Shown in pieces: positions 21,109 to 32,155 of a stretch of 64,000 bases of DNA; the stretch's first letter is position 1; every line of letters begins with the position of its first letter. Source of the DNA: Usnea hakonensis (Eukaryota > Ascomycota > Lecanoromycetes > Lecanorales > Parmeliaceae); assembly GCA_013423325.1 (NCBI GenBank), contig BLJB01000026.1, forward strand, positions 62,001-126,000. Direction: 5' to 3'. The notes beneath the pieces are model-generated. The model ran no database searches. It was not told where the DNA came from and saw only the letters and a list, made by a program, of their open reading frames with translations. Made by a program: the position numbers and the translations under genes.

Positions 21109-21592
21109 CTTGCAGTTCTTGAAGGAGATGAAGACCTGAAAATTAGTACGTAGATTTGACACTGTTCCTGGTTCTTCCCAAAGAAATCGGGAAGCTCTTC
21201 AAGGCTAAGATAGATATCTATTAGTAAGTACTCTTTCCAAATTCAAAATGCATACCAAAAAACGAGTAGATATCTTGGCGCGTTTCCCGAGATTTTCTTG
21301 ACACACTCTGGATTGATAGGGCCACCTTTCCATTACTTTTTCGAACTTAAATGTAAACAATGGTCTTTATATAGAAGAGCATCTTCATTCTATGTTTTCT
21401 GGTACCAACGTAGCACATAGGACTATGCCTCAATATTTCCAAAGCCTGCTAACATTTCATTCATCCACACAATCAAAATCAAGGGTGTGCATAGGCAGAT
21501 GTTGAGATGTCATTGCCATTTTCTTCGGCGGCCATATTTCCTTATTCCCAGCTCAGACCATTGCGTAAATAACATGGCTACACAAGTCTCTC
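21109..21592. other. intergenic, CCT3 promoter side
   Basis: Lies upstream of CCT3 and downstream of allantoicase, both on the minus strand. No coding sequence was seen. It includes the closely spaced GAAGCTCTTC at about 21191, resembling part of a heat-shock element, but this is weak evidence. Confidence 0.35.
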
Positions 21593-22772
21593 TTAAACCC
21601 TGACTCCAAACACCCTGAATCTCTTGACTCCACCATCGGGGATAATGGTCATCTTCATATGCGTAAACGACCTTCCCTCCACACTCTTCACCAGTGCATC
21701 TGCAAACACATGCTCCTTATCCTTCACACATCCCGAAACACCCACAACCTCCACCCACCTCTCATCATCCCCACTCACCACCTCCTCTCCCTCGGCATCC
21801 AGTCCCTCGACCTTTACCCCCTGCGGAAAATTACCCCGGAAATGCATCGTATCGACCACAAATCTCCTCACCGATCCCCGAGCCCCCAGCTTGACAACAA
21901 CCCAATCAGAATGCCCACTCTCCCGACTCCTCTTCGTCTCCCACCCATCTCCCATATCCACTCCCCTCCCCGGCATCAGCACATTCCCCGCCTTCCCGAA
22001 ATGCTCATCGCTGAACCCCACCACCCTACCACCCATAAGAGCACTACTCAACTCCACCTCCTCCTTCTCATCCTTAGGCCAAACCGGCACCGCCACACCG
22101 TAAAGTCGAAACCTAGCAATACCCCCATCCGGAAACATACACAGCTTCACATGCGTCACCTCCCGCACCCCCTCCTCAATCCTCCAGCCCTGCCTCCTAT
22201 TAGGCCCACACCCTTTCCTCCCCAACACGACCCTCCAACCCCCATACCCCTCTTCCTGAACCCTCTCATCCGCCCCCGCCCCCGTTTCATACGTACCCCA
22301 AACTTCGACACTCTCCGCATGATTCCCATTGAAAAACGCCGTATCAATCTCCACCCCTTTTACAACTCCCGCCGCTGGGCCGAGCCGGATGATGACCCAA
22401 TCGGGCGGGGAGCGGTTATGCCGACGCGTTTCCCAGCCATCGTACCAAGCGCCTGTTTCGACAAAGTAGCCGGGGCGACGGATGGGCTTGGCTGGGTTGG
22501 TGAGGTTGGAGGCTGAGGCGAAGAATTCGTCGGAGAAAGAGAGGATGCGGGAGGTCAAGGGGGCGGAGATGAGATCTGTTGGATTCTTTTTTTTCAGCAA
22601 TCGTTTCGGGCACTTAGTGAGCACGGGGTTGTAGGCTAAGGGAGTCCCAGGAGGGAGTCCTACCGATGCAAGTTGTGCCAAAAGTGCTGTCTATTTGCTC
22701 CGGCGGGATGGAATTAGGGGAGGTGGACTGGATGTCTTGAATCGTTTCCGGGGAGAGTGCTTGGATCTCCAT
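21593..22772 (-). CDS. allantoicase
   Basis: Hydrolyses allantoate to ureidoglycolate and urea (EC 3.5.3.4) in purine/ureide nitrogen use, in the cytosol. Two exons, 22772-22664 and 22575-21593, give 363 residues; splicing restores CIDLISAPLTSRILSFSDEF, the family start. The protein holds the two internal repeats typical of allantoicase: DGWETRRHN...PDWVIIRLG with EIDTAFFNGNHAESVEVWG, and DGWETKRSR...SDWVVVKLG with VVDTMHFRGNFPQGVKVEG. Each repeat ends in a FPDGGI or IPDGGV element with RFR(L/V)(Y/F)GV. Length matches fungal allantoicases. A TGATAG site fitting the GATA-factor consensus lies on the coding strand at about 22914-22919, which would suit nitrogen regulation but is a single short match. 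No other ureide-pathway enzyme is in the window. Confidence 0.94.
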
Positions 22773-23092
22773 TTTATGAGTGGTTGACAAATTGAATGGA
22801 GCATGAGGAAAAGTTTTGCAGAGTAGTGTATCTACGTCAATGTCTAAAGCTTTGATTTGGGTTTAAACGTCACAATATTGATGGCTCGCCTGCATTCCAG
22901 CTAACAGCGGCTAACTATCATTTTCTGCTTGTATCCCAAAGCGTCTCTTTCAGTATCAGCTGCAACTCTGACAATGGTCATTTATTGACATGCACTGTTA
23001 GGCTTGGAAGCCAGAATTAAAAAGCTCCTCATGAGCCACATCTTATATTAGCATTATCATGTCTAGAACGCAACGTCAATATCGTGAATCGT
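22773..23092. other. intergenic, allantoicase promoter
   Basis: A 320 nt gap between the sucrose-transporter stop and the allantoicase start. It contains one GATA-type site (about 22914-22919, minus orientation). No ORF of note was seen. Confidence 0.45.
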
Positions 23093-24947
23093 CTAACCAT
23101 CTAACCTGGCCGTCAAATACGCCGCACATAGAGCCGCACAACCTCCTGCCCTCAAAACCCATCCTGTCCCGTCCTGACTCCCGAAGGACTTCGCCAGCCC
23201 AAAGATAGCACTACAGGCCAAAGCTGCCAGAATCTGCGGCGCCGATATTGCCACGTTATGCAGACCCATAATGGCCCCAGCTTGAATTTCCACACCTGGA
23301 CTCGATATATCGTCGCGTGCAAAGCCATTAATGCCAGTACCGAATGGCTGGTGGGCGGCGAGCTCGTTCCCAATGATAGCGAACGGTGCCCAGTGGGTGA
23401 GAGCCCAGGAGAGCCCAACAGAGGCAACGAGGAATGTGGCAGCTACTTGTGAAGTCACCATCATAGTAGCGAACATCGCCAAAGCGAAGAAGATGTGAGC
23501 ACAAGTCCATGCTTGAGATATTCCGATCTTCGATGAATGTCTTTTCACAGCGAGGCCGGGTTTATTGGACACCCCCAAGAGCACCGGAAGTGACAAGTTG
23601 GTGGCAAAAGCCACAATAGAGAAGAGAAAATTGGCAAATGTGCCAAAACGAATCGCATCCTCAGCAATACTGCTTTCTGTGTTCCGAATTTTCAAGTTGG
23701 CAGACATCATGGTAGAGGTGCCCATGTTCTCGATGTTCACCAGCGACTCTCTTACGGCAATTGCACGGTGGGCATCTGCAAGTATAAGTCACCAGAATAC
23801 TAATCATTTCCAAAAGGCTTACAGATTTCGCCCACATAGCTGTGGTGAGAGAAGCTTGAGTCAGCTTGCAAGCACTTTCAAGCTTTTCGAAGAATATAAG
23901 GAGTCTTACGTGGTTGAGTAGAACAAGAAGGGAAACCACCCTATCCACGCGCAGAATTGAATGTGACACACTTGGCGGATTTTCCGAGGCATGTATCGAT
24001 AAGTATGGATCAGATCCCTCCAGACCACCTTAATTTCAGTTCGTTCAAGTCTGACCGGCAGCGAACGTGCAGAGTAATCTTCTTTGATGGTGCAATTTAT
24101 GCTCGTTGTAACTGCCAGCGCAAATGAAGCAATAAGGCACAAGCATTGGAACTGATTCAAGGCTTTCAATCTGAACAGCTCCGGCAACACAGTAAATCCG
24201 CAGAAATAGCCGAAGATATTTCCTACTCCCATCAAGACGCTGGTCCAAGCAGCAGCTTGGGTCTGTTGGTGGGCTGGGCAGTTCTCTATGATTAGTGTAC
24301 GGAGACCAGCCTGGATAGGCTGAATTGACACGTTCATGGCGTATATTAGTGTGACTGCTAGAAGTATGATCATCTTCCTTGGACCAGGGGCATCTTCACT
24401 GGGAGGCGTTGTCAGAAAGGCAAGAGCCAGGGTGGAAACAATGACGCCGGCTGCACCGCCGACTATGAATGGTTTTCGCCGTCCCCAGGGACTGCGGGTC
24501 CGATCACTCAAGATGCCTACTATCGGTTGGACCACAACTCCACAGAGAGGCGCTGCCAGCCAGACAAGAGCGCTGAGGGATTTCGAGAGTCCTAGGGATA
24601 CTAGGTATGGCTTCAAGGTGGTCAATGGTCGATCAGAGGAGACAAGACCACTAAAGCGTCACTTACCGCACCATTAGACCGAACAACCGACCAAACGACT
24701 TGTAAGCTGCAGAATATTAGCAAGAATACGATCTACGTTTGAGACGAGCGCATGGTTACCCAGCACCACCGCAAGTCAAGACGAGAAGGTAAGGCAGTCT
24801 CCTCGAGATGTCTGGGCCATCGTCTTGCAGCAACAGCGCTTCTGTAATTCCCATTTGCTCTGGAATACGGTCATGTTCATCGTAGTTTTCGTCCAAGTCA
24901 TTGCTTGGCTCAGGCATAGTATTCAAAGTGGATTCGAGGGACACCAT
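23093..24947 (-). CDS. GPH-family sucrose/H+ symporter
   Basis: Twelve-helix sugar transporter of the glycoside-pentoside-hexuronide (plant SUT / fission yeast Sut1) type, expected to import sucrose or maltose with protons at the plasma membrane. Five exons are supported. The first (24947-24760) ends in LLVLTCGGAG, a 40 nt second exon (24706-24667) reads LQVVWSVVRSNGA, and the third starts at 24610 with PYLVSLGLSKSLSALVWLA. Together these give the family pattern for helices 1-2, followed by GILSDRTRSPWGRRKPFIV, the conserved loop 2-3 signature. Later exons restore FLFYSTTYVGEIY and then RESLVNIENMGTS. The last exon holds the final helices, with GVSNKPGLAVKRHSSKIG in a cytosolic loop. The second ATG at about 24917 is an alternative start. 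It is co-oriented with allantoicase, 320 nt upstream of it. Confidence 0.88.
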
Positions 24948-25103
24948 GCGACTGCCCTCGTGCTATTCCCACGTGCATATGGACTGATTGTTGCCGTACA
25001 CACATGTAGAATAGTTTGGATGACAGGGTTCGTTAAGTTGCGATAAGACGGGTGCGCTATTTTCCACTCTCCGCCAAAACATCCGGCCCGTGGTAACCTA
25101 AAG

Positions 25104-25121
25104 TACCTTACCTTACCTTAC
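25104..25121. repeat. ACCTT pentamer run
   Basis: Three to four tandem ACCTT units in intergenic DNA, related to the dispersed TAAAG/ACTTT motif set. Confidence 0.7.
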
Positions 25122-25447
25122 CATACAACAGAGATCATCGATTCGGCTAAGGTAGCCTATTTTATCTTAGCGATATGCCGGTAGTTTGCGAGCCCACTAT
25201 CCAAATGCGCATGTTAAAATGAGCAAAATTGAAAGTACCAGCGAGCATCGGACTTCTCCGAGATTCCGCGCGACTTGGGGGCCTCTATTGCCCGAAGTTT
25301 TCCTTAAACCAATACGTGTCTCTAGAGTAAGATTCTCTCCAGGCCCGAAGCTACTGGGCCGGCTTCCGGGAGCAGAACCAGTACTTGGGCCGTCCAAAAA
25401 AATCTAATCCATGGTCACAAATGGGATTCTGACCGCTTCAAGAGATA

Positions 25448-25499
25448 CTTTACGTACTTTAAAGTAAAGTTTGTAAAGTAAGGCAGGTACCTTAAAGTA
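25448..25499. repeat. TACTTT/AAAGTA palindromic cluster
   Basis: Dense cluster of TTTAC and GTAAA words on both strands, centred on a 12 bp perfect palindrome. Confidence 0.65.
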
Positions 25500-26244
25500 T
25501 TGATAGACAATTACCTTGTAAAGCTCTATATTGCTTGAGTTCGGCTAATCGATCATACTTTCAATGACATGTTTCTCTGCAGATCTCCCACTCGTGAGCC
25601 GTGAAACTCGGACAAGGTTCAAAGGATTAGTGCAAAGCAGGCTACACTGGTAATGACCTCTCTTCTTCCTCCAAATGTTCTATGTACGGGCCGCCTTGTC
25701 TCTTGTGTATTTCCCAATAGATTTTGGTGCACATCCTCTTAACGCATAGTAGCGCAGACTCGGGTCTTATCTCTCGTAAAAAGGTGGAGGGGAGTTTAAC
25801 GGGTTCAAAGTATGTCTTGGAGTTTGCCACTGTCAAGCATGTGCAGGATCCAGTGAACCGGGTTGACCATAGCATCTCGCGATTGCACTGCTATGTAGAT
25901 GGACTTGCAAATTCATCTAGTCACAATTCTGGGATGTGAGAACGAAGGGGCTGGGACCTAGTGGTATAGGTTGCGAAATGGAGGTTACCATCCCAAGTAG
26001 TGATTGAGATGATGCGACGTGGGATTATGTTCCTCGATCGTAGGGGATACCGGAGCTGAAGTGTCACTTGTTCATGGCATGAACGATAACAAGTCTCTAT
26101 TCTGTATCAATGGTTGAACAATATTCTACCAATGCAGCCTGACATTTGGGAACCCCAAGTCAATAGCTCCCCCAGATGCGAAGTCCCTCCAACAGCGCAG
26201 TACCACCGCAATGTATATCATACATCAAAGCCATCGTTCCCACC

Positions 26245-28895
26245 TCAAATATCGTCATTCGGGGTATTCCAATCCTTCTCTTCGATGAAGCTTCCATTGG
26301 CATTGCCACTGAGGTCCAACTTTGCTAAGAATTCCGGTGGCACGGTAGGTATGTACTTTCTTTCCCTCTCTCTGTTCAGGCCACCGTAGCCAGCACCGTA
26401 GCTCAGTCGCATGTCAACGGTCGTTGGCAGAGTGAATTGTAGCATGTGGGCAGGATCCATGAGGAGTCTTTCAGAGGGCGGTTCTTCTTCCTCTGGCTGG
26501 ACCGTTTCGTTTAGCTCGTCTGGTGCCGAAGCAGAGAGGGCATGACCGCCGGCCTTATCCAATGTCTGTAAACCATCGTGTGAGGGCGATGGCGGCGGAG
26601 GCTGTGATACCCTTTTCGCTGCTTTCTCACGTTCCCGCTTCATCTGCTCCCATCGTTTTTGCGATTCTGTTTGCAAAGAAACTAGCCGCTTGCGGGCTGA
26701 TTTAGGTAAAGTCTTCTCTTCTTTTTCGTATCGATAATGGCTAGTAGAATGAAGGAGTTGATGTGGTGTCAGGCGTGTCATCTGTTTGATGGTATTTTCT
26801 AACGAGTCTTGAGAGTCTGTTGAATAATCAAGACTGGAGAAGCATTGTAGCCATTGGAGGAGTTGGATGACAGGGGTAAGATGCTTCCGAGCGGCATCGA
26901 CTGTGTGTTCGCCAGAGGTTGAAAGCGATCCGTTCTCGTAGTGCTCTGGCGAGCGGTTATTCGTTCTCGCCCAGTCTTCAAGAACAGAGATGTTCATTCG
27001 GATTTGCATCGCCTTGGTTCGTGCCAGATATATCTTATTCGACAGTATGTGATTGAAAAGCTCTGCTCCTATCCAATAGAAGAGCTGCCCAAGAATCTGG
27101 GACGTAATGACTGAGTGTATGTCGTACAGATCGAGTACGAATAGCGTTGAAGATAGAAGAGACGTCACGTTCCTCGGAGATAATTGAGCCCTTTTATTTG
27201 GTGGCGGGGGTTTGTAGCTCACGGGTTCCGGTTGAGCCTTGCTTTTGGATCGGAAGATATTCCATTCGCCTGCGAATTCGAGGTGATCAAAAGGAATGGT
27301 CTCGTGATCAAGAATCGCGCCTTTTAGAACCTTATCCATACGTCTTTCCGCGTCTCTGATGATCAAGATGAAAATCTCGTTGATGAGCTCTACAAGCTGT
27401 ACCTGAAACTCAATTGTTGCTCCTACAACGCCAGCATCTTTCTTCAAGTAGTGCAGTAACAAAGTAGCATTCGAAATCCAGAAAGCTAGGACCGTCATAT
27501 CCCACTGGTGCCGCTCAACCTTGATGTTTATTTTGTCCATGGCTGAGAGTAAGAGGGTAGCCAAAAGATCACGGCTCCCGTGATAATGGGCGTATCGCGC
27601 TGCAAGGAACAGAACATTTGCGGGCACTGGCTTCTGCGATGGCGACCGTTGCGGCGTCATTGTGGTGATGATGATGTCCAAAATTGGCCCCAATTCGCTC
27701 TCTTGAAAGACAAACATTTGGTCATTCAAACATCTGTCCCAGACGAATTCCTGTTGCTCGTCGCTTTCCTCAGGTGACTTTGGCTCTATCAGCTCTTGTA
27801 AGACTGGAGGAATCTGCCGAGACTTACCTCTGGCCTCTCATCCATGCCCAAGCTTGAGAGGTCGACTTCCAGATTCATAGAGCTTTCCATCATCATACGT
27901 CTTTTCAACTCGCTCTCCTCCATTTCCTGCTCGAATCTGTCCTGGGAGAAGCCGTTATCATAGAAGTCATCAACACCGACATCTCCTATCCCGTAGCCAT
28001 TTTGGTGTAAGAAATCTGAGATCTCGCTGTTCGGCGCTGCGAAGTCAAAAGCTGTCCGTCCAGAAGATGATTTGATCGTTGACGAGGCACCGTGGTCCAG
28101 CAGTATCTTTGCGATACCCTTATGTCGATTTGTCATTGCCCACATCAAAGGCGTCCACTGGTTTTTGTCTTGCCTATCCACTTCTGCTCCGGCGTCTAGA
28201 AGGGCCAAGACAACATCCTGGTGACCCTAAGAATAATGGAATCAATCAGCGCATGACTCCACCAGCGCATTTTTGAGCACGAACTCACAAAGCAGCTGGC
28301 GTATATTATGGGAGCTGTCCCTTCTTCGTCCGGACCGTTGATGTCAACATACTTGCTGGCAGGACCCTGCAATACTCTGCCGACCTGGTCTACATCCCCG
28401 TTGCTAGCAGCGTTATGCAATGACTTCTGTAGCATAGCCCTTTTCTCTGTGTCAGAAAGCTTCTTATCTGCAACGATTGCCTTTTCGTCTCCAGCAGCAG
28501 ATCCATCTTCACGGTGCGCAGCTTGAGCAGCTAGCATCTCCATCAATCTGGCATCATTCTCCTCAAGCCGTTGCGTGGTATTCTCCTCGTCGTCCCGGTC
28601 GTCGTCCAATGAGAGATTAAAGGCGAGCGGTTGTGCAGGTACTGGGCTCGTGAGAAATTGGGATTGGCCTGGCCATTGTATTAGCAACCTCGTCCAGAAA
28701 CCAGCAGCTCATAGCTTTGTAGGGCAACCAACCTTGCCAAGCGTCATACATTTCGGTTTCCCCAGCATAATGACGGATTGGTTGTCGGTCATCGAGTGAT
28801 TTGGGTAGATCTGGCGGTAAAGTTCTGTGTTGTGGTGCTTCTTCCGCGTCCTCGAACGTATACTCATCATCAGAATGTGGTTCCCCAATATCCAT
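26245..28895 (-). CDS. ankyrin-repeat and DIL-domain protein
   Basis: Four exons, 28895-28733, 28668-28289, 28226-27828 and 27777-26245, give 824 residues with all phases closing. Residues about 130-250 form ankyrin repeats (LQKSLHNAASNGDVDQVGRV, then DINGPDEEGTAPIIYASCFG, NQWTPLMWAMTNRHKGIAKI and KSSSGRTAFDFAAPN). The C-terminal half is a DIL (dilute) domain: FLAARYAHYHGSRDLLATLL near its start, WISNATLLLHYLKKDAG, then SLLSSTLFVLDLYDIHSVI, GQLFYWIGAELFNHIL and LEDWARTNN. In class V myosins the DIL domain binds cargo adaptors, but this protein has no motor domain. Ankyrin-DIL fusions without a motor occur widely in filamentous fungi. A role as a traffic or cytoskeletal adaptor is an inference. 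The last 150 residues are disordered, with an acidic/Pro patch. Confidence 0.88.
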
Positions 28896-29320
28896 CGTCG
28901 GTGCCCCTCATCAGCAGCAGCCTAGACCGTAGGTCATGACATTCGCAGTATGCCTTTTTGTAAGCGCACTTTCTACGGGATCGAAAAAGCGAATGTGTTC
29001 TTTATATCGTAACTCAATGGATCGTGGTATTGGATCTCGATGCCTTCGAGATCATTGCAGCATCCCCGCCATAAGGGTACAAAAGAGGTTAGCGTGCCTT
29101 CAGCCTTACGATCTAGTACTGACGCCTCCTCTTTCTTCATCAGTGATGATTACATCAGTTTCCGTTTCGTGAGTTGTACTAATATAGCTTTCTGATAGGT
29201 CTGTTCAAATCAAGTCCGTCGTTGTTGAGCATGTCCATGTGCTTTCCATCCAGTCCCATTCCTTCCTCCAGCTCCATCCATTGTAGATAGTCAACTATCC
29301 AAATAACTCCTTTAGTCATC
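28896..29320. other. shared divergent promoter
   Basis: A 425 nt gap between the starts of the ankyrin-DIL gene (minus) and the M13 peptidase gene (plus). No ORF with motifs was seen. Confidence 0.5.
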
Positions 29321-32155
29321 ATGGCATTGGCACGAGATAGCGAACAAGCGCCACTGCTCGCTAATGATGCTCACGACGACGAAGCAGACAGTGTCGAAGA
29401 TGCGCCACAGGCCAATGGCAAAGTAGCAGAGCGCAAGGAATCTCGTGGTTGGCTCAGAAAGTCCTGGACTTGGCTGTTGAACAACTTCATGGTAACCGCA
29501 ATCATTTTGCTACTATTAGGGGGCCTTGCTGCATTGCTGGTCTATTTCACAGGTATGAATGACTTGTGCCAAGCACCAGAATCGACTTAATTTGAATTCC
29601 CAGTCGCATACAACCAAGATGGAAACGACTCTAGCCCAGAAGTCCCTGACACCATATGTCTAAGTCCGATATGTGTCATTGCGGCTTCAAAGATACTTGA
29701 GAACATGTCCCCAAAATATCACTCAATCGATCCTTGTCATGACTTTGACCAGTTCGTTTGCGAAGGTTGGCAGGAGAAGCATGATCTCCGGGCTGATCAG
29801 GGAGGAGCTTTCACGGGTACGATAATGGCGGAAAACTCACAACAAATCCTTCGCCACGTCTTAGAATCGCCTTATATAGTGGACGACTTCAAGATCGAGA
29901 CAGACTCTTCCGCTAAAAGAGACATCTTCGAAAAGCTACAAGCAGCATACGACGCTTGCACAGATGAAGATTCAATCAAAGCCATTGGCTCCGCACCACT
30001 CCTTGACGTTTTGCGCAAGGTCGAGGAGTTATTTCCGGCCACAAGGCCGGATACCGACTTCCTGTTGCTCAGAAACACGAACCAACAGGGTTTGATCATG
30101 GAAGGCAACCAGCAGCTATCGAATACCCTTGCTTACTTGACGAGTATCGGCTTGGAACCTTTGATCTCTTCTTACGTGACTGTTTGTTCCCAGACTATTC
30201 CTTCTTTTACTCGAATGCTGATATCTTAGGCCGACGATAAAGATCCAGATGTTGTCGTTCCTTTCATAAATGCACCACGCCAGCCAGGACTTCCCACCAA
30301 AGAGTATTACAAAGATCCGGAATTAGTCGCCCGTTATGCCAAGACCATTGGCCAAGTCCTAGAAGCTTTGCTCTTGCAGGCCAAATCTAGCTCTGAACCT
30401 CTCACTGGATCATGGACTCAAGCTTCGACAAAAAGTGCTGAGCTGGTTGAAAGCATTGTTCTGTTCGAGTCCAAATTGGCTCAAGCAACACCTGACGAAG
30501 AGGATGCTGAGGACGTCACCAAATATTACAACCCAATGACCCTCGATCAGATAAACGGCCTACTACCGCAGGTTTCTGTAAACCATCTGATCTCTACTCT
30601 GGCTCCTGCTGGCTTTAGACCCGAGAAATTGATAGTAGGATCTCCATCCTATATCGAGGCACTTTCTAGTATTCTGCGAGAAACAAGTGCAGAGGCTCTG
30701 CAAGCGTATTTTGTTTGGAAGACAGTACAAGGTTACGCATACAAAATCGAAGACGATGCGGTAAAGCCATTGAAGAGATTTAACAATGAACTCCAAGGCA
30801 AGGATCCTGATGCGTCGGAAGAAAGATGGAGGACTTGTATCAAGGTCGTAGACAATGGGCTCGGTACGTCTTGAAAGCACATCTCTAGTTATCTGAAGCT
30901 TCTGATGTTTTGCTGTAGGGTGGATCCTTAGCAAGTTCTTTGTGGAAAAAGCGTTCTCAGAAGAAGCTAAGCATTTTGGTGATCACATCGTCTCGGAGAT
31001 CAAGGTTCAATTCATCAAGAAACTGAGGAGCGCGGAATGGATGAGCAAAGACGTCAGAGAGCTTGGTATAGAGAAAGGTATATTCCTCTCCTGAGAAGGC
31101 GGTTGTCTCTCTGTTCAAAAGTATTGTATCAGCTTACTATAGGCGTCTCAGTTCACAACATTAGGCAAAAAATTGGCTATCCCACGAAGAGCCCAGATAT
31201 CCGAGACTCTGTTGCCCTTGAAGGGTACTACGCAGACGTCAACATTACCAGCACGGCCTTCTTCGAAAATGCTTTTTCCATTGCCAAGTTCACCATAGAG
31301 CGCGAATGGTCGGCTCTGGGTAAGCCTACGAACCGCGATGAATGGGGAATGACTGCGGATACTGTCAATGTTCGTCGCTTCAACTTGCATGCACCGCTGT
31401 AATCCATGGTTGCTGACCCTCACCAGGCGTACTACAACCCAGCTGGCAATGAGATAGTCTTCCCTGCGGGTATCATGCAAGCCCCCGTCTTCCACGAGCC
31501 AAGTATCCCTCAGTACTTGAGTTATGGCGCATTTGGATCTGTGAGCGGTCACGAGCTCTCGCACGGTAAGATATTTGCAGGATTTATGCGGACAGATTGA
31601 CTGATTTAGCTAGCTTTTGATTCCATGGGACGTCACTATGACGAGACTGGCAATTATACAGATTGGTGGGACAACAGCACTGTTGAAGCCTTCCAAGAAA
31701 AAGCGCAATGCTTTGTCCATCAGTACCACGAGTATACAGTACCGAATCCAAATGGCCAGCCATTGCACGTTAATGGTCGCCTCACTTTGGGAGAAAATAT
31801 CGCCGATTCAGGGGGGGTAAACGCAGCATTCGCAGCTTGGAAGGCCGCTGAAAAAATCAAGCCTGGACAGCTCCTACCGGGTCTTCATAACTTTAGCAAG
31901 GAGCAGTTGTTCTTTATCTCGTACGCGAACTGGTGGTGTGGGAAGACAAGACCTGAAACAGCTGTCGATCTCATCTATCGAGATCCACATGCGCCAACTA
32001 GGGCTCGCATTTTAGGCACGATGGCGAACTCGGCAGACTTTAGGCAGAGCTTCAGTGTAAGCAATATCTCCATCCATCAGCCATACAAAAAACGAAGTTG
32101 CTGACTAGAGAGCTTGCAGTGTCCGGTCAAGGAGCCAACTTGTGAGTTGTGGTAA
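29321..32155 (+). CDS. M13-family zinc endopeptidase (neprilysin/ECE-like)
   Basis: Type II membrane metallopeptidase that would cleave peptides outside the cell or in the secretory lumen. Eight exons, 29321-29552, 29604-30175, 30230-30863, 30919-31077, 31152-31369, 31427-31565, 31614-32056 and 32120-32155, give 810 residues; every phase closes. A single membrane anchor lies near residues 56-76 (TAIILLLLGGLAALLVYF). The ectodomain begins with the usual Cys-rich start, including CHDFDQFVCEGW. The zinc site HELSH is created across the sixth intron (SGHELSHAFDSMG) and the third ligand is in GENIADSGG. YYNPAGNEIVFPAGIMQAP precedes it, and the chain ends CPVKEPTCELW, the M13 C-terminus. All catalytic residues I can check are intact. 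Fungal M13 enzymes are not well characterised. Confidence 0.93.

Larger units (their letters stand above)
24948..26244. other. gene-free region with TAAAG-type motif clusters
   Basis: No gene is supported. Two clusters stand out: ACCTT units at 25104-25121 and a mixed TACTTT/AAAGTA cluster at 25448-25499 that includes the palindrome TACTTTAAAGTA (25455-25466). Confidence 0.5.
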
